Below are positions 5,567 to 7,370 of a stretch of 7,370 nucleotides of DNA, one piece after another (position 1 is the first letter of the stretch; each line of letters opens with the position of its first letter). The stretch spans positions 1 to 7,370 of the forward strand of contig DAOVLS010000107.1 of NCBI GenBank assembly GCA_030631125.1, in the 5' to 3' direction. The notes beneath the pieces were generated by a model. That model did no database searches and was not told the origin of the DNA. It saw nothing but the letters and a program-made list of their open reading frames with translations. Made by a program: the position numbers and the translations under genes. The DNA comes from Planctomycetales bacterium (GTDB taxonomy: Bacteria; Planctomycetota; Phycisphaerae; SM23-33).

Positions 5567-6688
5567 CTACTTCATCCCGAACATCTCTTCCTTGAGGTCG
5601 AGGTAGTAGAGGTAATCTGCCGGCTTGACGTTCGGGGGGCAGCGGTGGTCGCAGAAGGGGATGTACCCGCCGCGTTCGACATAAGGCGCCAGCGATTCCA
5701 TATATTTTTTAATCGCTTCGGGGCCTTTGCCGAGTTGCATTTTGTCGAATCCGCCCATGATGCGAAGGTCCTTGCCGTACTCATCCAGCAACTCGCCCGG
5801 ATGGCAGCAGGAGTTGACCTCGAAGGGGAAAAGGCAGTTGATTCCGCCTTCCATCATAAGCGGCAGGATCGGGCGGACGTCGCCGTCGCAGTCGGTGTAC
5901 CACAAGTCGATCCCGACGGCGTGGAGTTTGTTCCCGATTCGCTTGTAACGCGGCGTAACCACGTCACGGAAGAAATCCACCGAGACGATAGGCCCGTTCT
6001 TGAAGCAGATGTCCTCCCACCCGCAGGCGTAGTCGAAATCGATCCGGCCGAGCACCTGGTCGAGGAATTGCTCCACCATTTGGCAGCAGGTTTCGACCAT
6101 ATCCTCGACCATTTCCGGATGGTCGTAGCAGGCGTAGGCCAGGCCTTCGAATGTGAGCATGTCGCGGACTTTGCCGATCATCGAGGCGCAATCGACGCCG
6201 AGGGGGTAATCGCGGCCGGGCGGATGGGCCTTTTTGACGGCATCGACGTCTATTCTGCGGTCCGGGTCGTCCAGGCGAAATCGCTCGTCCTTGACGCGCT
6301 TCCAGTCCTCCGGCCCTGCGATGGATGACTTGATATAATGCGGGATCGTGTCGTGCCCGTCTTTGGGGACCTCGGCCAGCAGGCCGTTGGGATTCATAAT
6401 GATCCGCGTCGTGGCGGTCTCCTCGACGACTTTCTCCTCGAAGGGCGGGTTGAGCCACGTGCCTCCACCGACGACGGCGATCCTGTCGAAGTTGAAAAAG
6501 ACATCTGCTTCGGCGTTATTGGTGACGCCGTTTTCGACGAAGATAGGCCACTGGTGGAAGTTTTCGTTCCAGTATCCGAATTCCATATTGAAGCATCGGT
6601 CGATGGGTTTGTAGTGCATCTGGTTATTGAACCGCTCGCGGTCGGTCATAGCAGCCTTCCACTTGGGGCGGCACGGGGTGATCGGCAT
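5567..6688 (-). CDS. URO-D-superfamily protein, not haem-pathway HemE
   Basis: A 373-residue TIM-barrel protein of the uroporphyrinogen decarboxylase superfamily, which also includes corrinoid methyltransferases such as MtaA. The ATG at 6688 has AGGAGA six bases upstream; Met14 (MTDRERFNNQMHY) is where many relatives seem to begin and is an alternative start with a weaker AAGG. The haem-enzyme signature MRQAGR is absent, so decarboxylation of uroporphyrinogen is unlikely. Visible motifs are DCDGD at 266-270, Glu290 in LFPFE, GGFDK at 312-316 and GGYIPFCDHRCPP at 340-352. The MtaA-type zinc motif HxCG is replaced by YTDCDG. Eleven or more Cys are present, including pairs at 201-202 and 294-295. 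Proteins of this kind are often found near sugar-catabolism genes in planctomycetes, from memory; the substrate is unknown. A membrane-protein gene lies upstream on the same strand, 53 bases away. Confidence 0.88.
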   Translation of the reverse strand: MPITPCRPKWKAAMTDRERFNNQMHYKPIDRCFNMEFGYWNENFHQWPIFVENGVTNNAEADVFFNFDRIAVVGGGTWLNPPFEEKVVEETATTRIIMNPNGLLAEVPKDGHDTIPHYIKSSIAGPEDWKRVKDERFRLDDPDRRIDVDAVKKAHPPGRDYPLGVDCASMIGKVRDMLTFEGLAYACYDHPEMVEDMVETCCQMVEQFLDQVLGRIDFDYACGWEDICFKNGPIVSVDFFRDVVTPRYKRIGNKLHAVGIDLWYTDCDGDVRPILPLMMEGGINCLFPFEVNSCCHPGELLDEYGKDLRIMGGFDKMQLGKGPEAIKKYMESLAPYVERGGYIPFCDHRCPPNVKPADYLYYLDLKEEMFGMK

Positions 6689-6713
6689 GTTCTGTCTCCT
6701 GTTTGGGTGAGAA

Positions 6714-6742
6714 GGTGGGCCTCGCTCCGCTTCGTCCCAGCC
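6714..6742. repeat. GC-rich palindromic element between the two minus-strand genes
   Basis: GGTGGG (6714-6719) pairs with CCCA-CC (6736-6742, one bulged G) around a 16-base loop (CCTCGCTCCGCTTCGT). It starts at the last base of the stop codon of the upstream minus-strand gene and ends 14 bases before the AGGAGA site of the next. GGTGGGCC also opens the right unit of repeat pair A (239-246), so it may be a related repeat. It could be a weak transcript-end hairpin; no T tract follows it on the minus strand. Confidence 0.35.
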
Positions 6743-7311
6743 TACGCCTGGTTCTGATCCTTGTTATTCAGCCCAGCGGTGCGGATTTTCATTACCAGTT
6801 GCGACAACGCCCGTCCGCCCATAAACAGCACCGCGCCCAGGATTACCTGGACTCCCAAGGCAACCATTTCCGCTATTGTGCTTGCTGTCCATCTGCTTTC
6901 AAATCCCGGTGGGGGCTGGGATGCCAGATAGGAGAGGATGTGGGCTATGCGAGGAATGGCATGGACCAGGACCACCAGTCCTACGATAGAAAAGGCAATT
7001 GCCATGAATTCCCGCCCCGGGAGACGGTATTGGTCGCCTTCGGTTTGCTCATCGGAAACCATTCTGCCCGCCAGAGCGTCCGACCTCCGCCATAGTAATA
7101 TACCGGCAACAAGATAAAGCACCGTCGGAACAAAGACCGTAGAAAGATTCCAGAATGAACCGTGCATTCTGTGTATATTGTCCCCCCAAAGTTCGCCGGC
7201 GAAAATGCCTGAAAGCAAAAAGTAAATACCCTGGACATACTGCGGCAACTGGAGCAGGGCATAGACAGCCAGAATCTTACACGCCAGTGATGCAATTTCT
7301 CTTTTTGTCAT
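6742..7311 (-). CDS. Hypothetical membrane protein with four helices
   Basis: A 189-residue inner-membrane protein that I cannot assign to a family. Hydrophobic segments lie at about 9-36, 56-75, 103-122 and 148-167. A hydrophilic loop joins helices two and three (75-100, with charged DEQTEGDQYRLPGRE), and the tail is basic to polar (IRTAGLNNKDQNQA). There are no obvious catalytic motifs, no signal peptide separate from the first helix, and no lipobox. The start overlaps the stop of the upstream gene as ATGA, and only a weak GCAGAAA precedes it, so translation probably depends on ribosomes finishing the upstream gene. In size and helix count it resembles DUF2975-type proteins that follow small regulators, but I see no sequence proof. 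The URO-D-like gene follows after 53 bases and may be in the same transcript. Confidence 0.75.
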   Translation of the reverse strand: MTKREIASLACKILAVYALLQLPQYVQGIYFLLSGIFAGELWGDNIHRMHGSFWNLSTVFVPTVLYLVAGILLWRRSDALAGRMVSDEQTEGDQYRLPGREFMAIAFSIVGLVVLVHAIPRIAHILSYLASQPPPGFESRWTASTIAEMVALGVQVILGAVLFMGGRALSQLVMKIRTAGLNNKDQNQA

Positions 7312-7370
7312 TTTTCTGCAACCAGATGCATATCGGCCGTTACTGGGAGTTCAAACATGTCTTTTCGCAG
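7308..7370 (-). CDS. 3' end of an upstream gene, cut by the window edge
   Basis: Reading leftwards from the window edge on the minus strand, 20 codons run in one frame to a TGA at 7310-7308 (ending FELPVTADMHLVAEK). The stop overlaps the ATG of the membrane-protein gene in the ATGA pattern typical of coupled genes, which is the main reason to believe the frame. The fragment is too short to identify. A small regulator paired with the membrane protein is one possibility but is speculation. Confidence 0.45.
   Translation of the reverse strand: MRKDMFELPVTADMHLVAEK

Noticed and set aside
5645..6328. Plus-strand open frame of 227 codons opposite the URO-D-like gene.
   Set aside because: It is a mirror of the real minus-strand gene, with a Val/Asp/His-rich composition typical of antisense frames and no ribosome site.
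1..7370. tRNA genes, CRISPR arrays, insertion sequences or phage genes.
   Set aside because: No cloverleaf with a TTCRA arm, no regularly spaced direct repeats, and no transposase or integrase motif were seen on either strand.

Overview
The window looks like chromosomal DNA of a GC-rich, free-living bacterium, most likely a planctomycete of the Phycisphaerae type. This is an inference from a C-terminal PEP-CTERM sorting signal, a DUF2330-type membrane protein, a non-haem URO-D-like protein, and GC-rich palindromic repeats in the gaps between genes. There is no rRNA, tRNA, CRISPR array, transposase or phage gene. Strong Shine-Dalgarno sites (AGGAGA, AAGGAG, GAGGAGA) support most of the starts.

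Left part (1-1222). The first 150 bases hold nested inverted repeats and a perfect 19-bp hairpin, probably the 3' end of an upstream transcription unit. A head-to-head pair of 23-base palindromic repeats follows (195-261), then a near-consensus sigma70-type promoter (TTGACA, 17 bases, TATAAG). The promoter drives a secreted papain-fold protein with a PEP-CTERM tail (360-1091). A second pair of the same repeats (1129-1193) closes this gene off. The protease-like protein keeps the Cys and His of the papain site but has Glu where the Asn should be.

Middle part (1223-4830), all on the + strand. A DUF2330 protein has membrane helices inserted in the middle of the domain and a pilin-like tail (1223-2881). 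A zinc-dependent medium-chain dehydrogenase (2920-3951) and a short-chain dehydrogenase (3995-4783) follow, 38 and 43 bases apart. The two dehydrogenases probably act in successive steps of sugar or polyol oxidation. The short-chain enzyme has Arg in place of its catalytic Lys. A stem-loop at 4792-4830 ends the unit.

Toxin-antitoxin module (4845-5560). A promoter with an extended -10 overlaps a perfect palindrome whose half-sites, TGCTATCA and TGATAGCA, match my memory of the operator of Neisseria FitAB. It controls a ribbon-helix-helix antitoxin and a PIN-domain toxin whose genes overlap by ATGA.

Right part (5567-7370), all on the - strand. From right to left there is the last 20 codons of an unknown gene, a four-helix membrane protein coupled to it by an ATGA overlap, and a URO-D-superfamily protein without the haem-pathway signature. 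The URO-D gene converges on the toxin gene with only six bases between stop codons.
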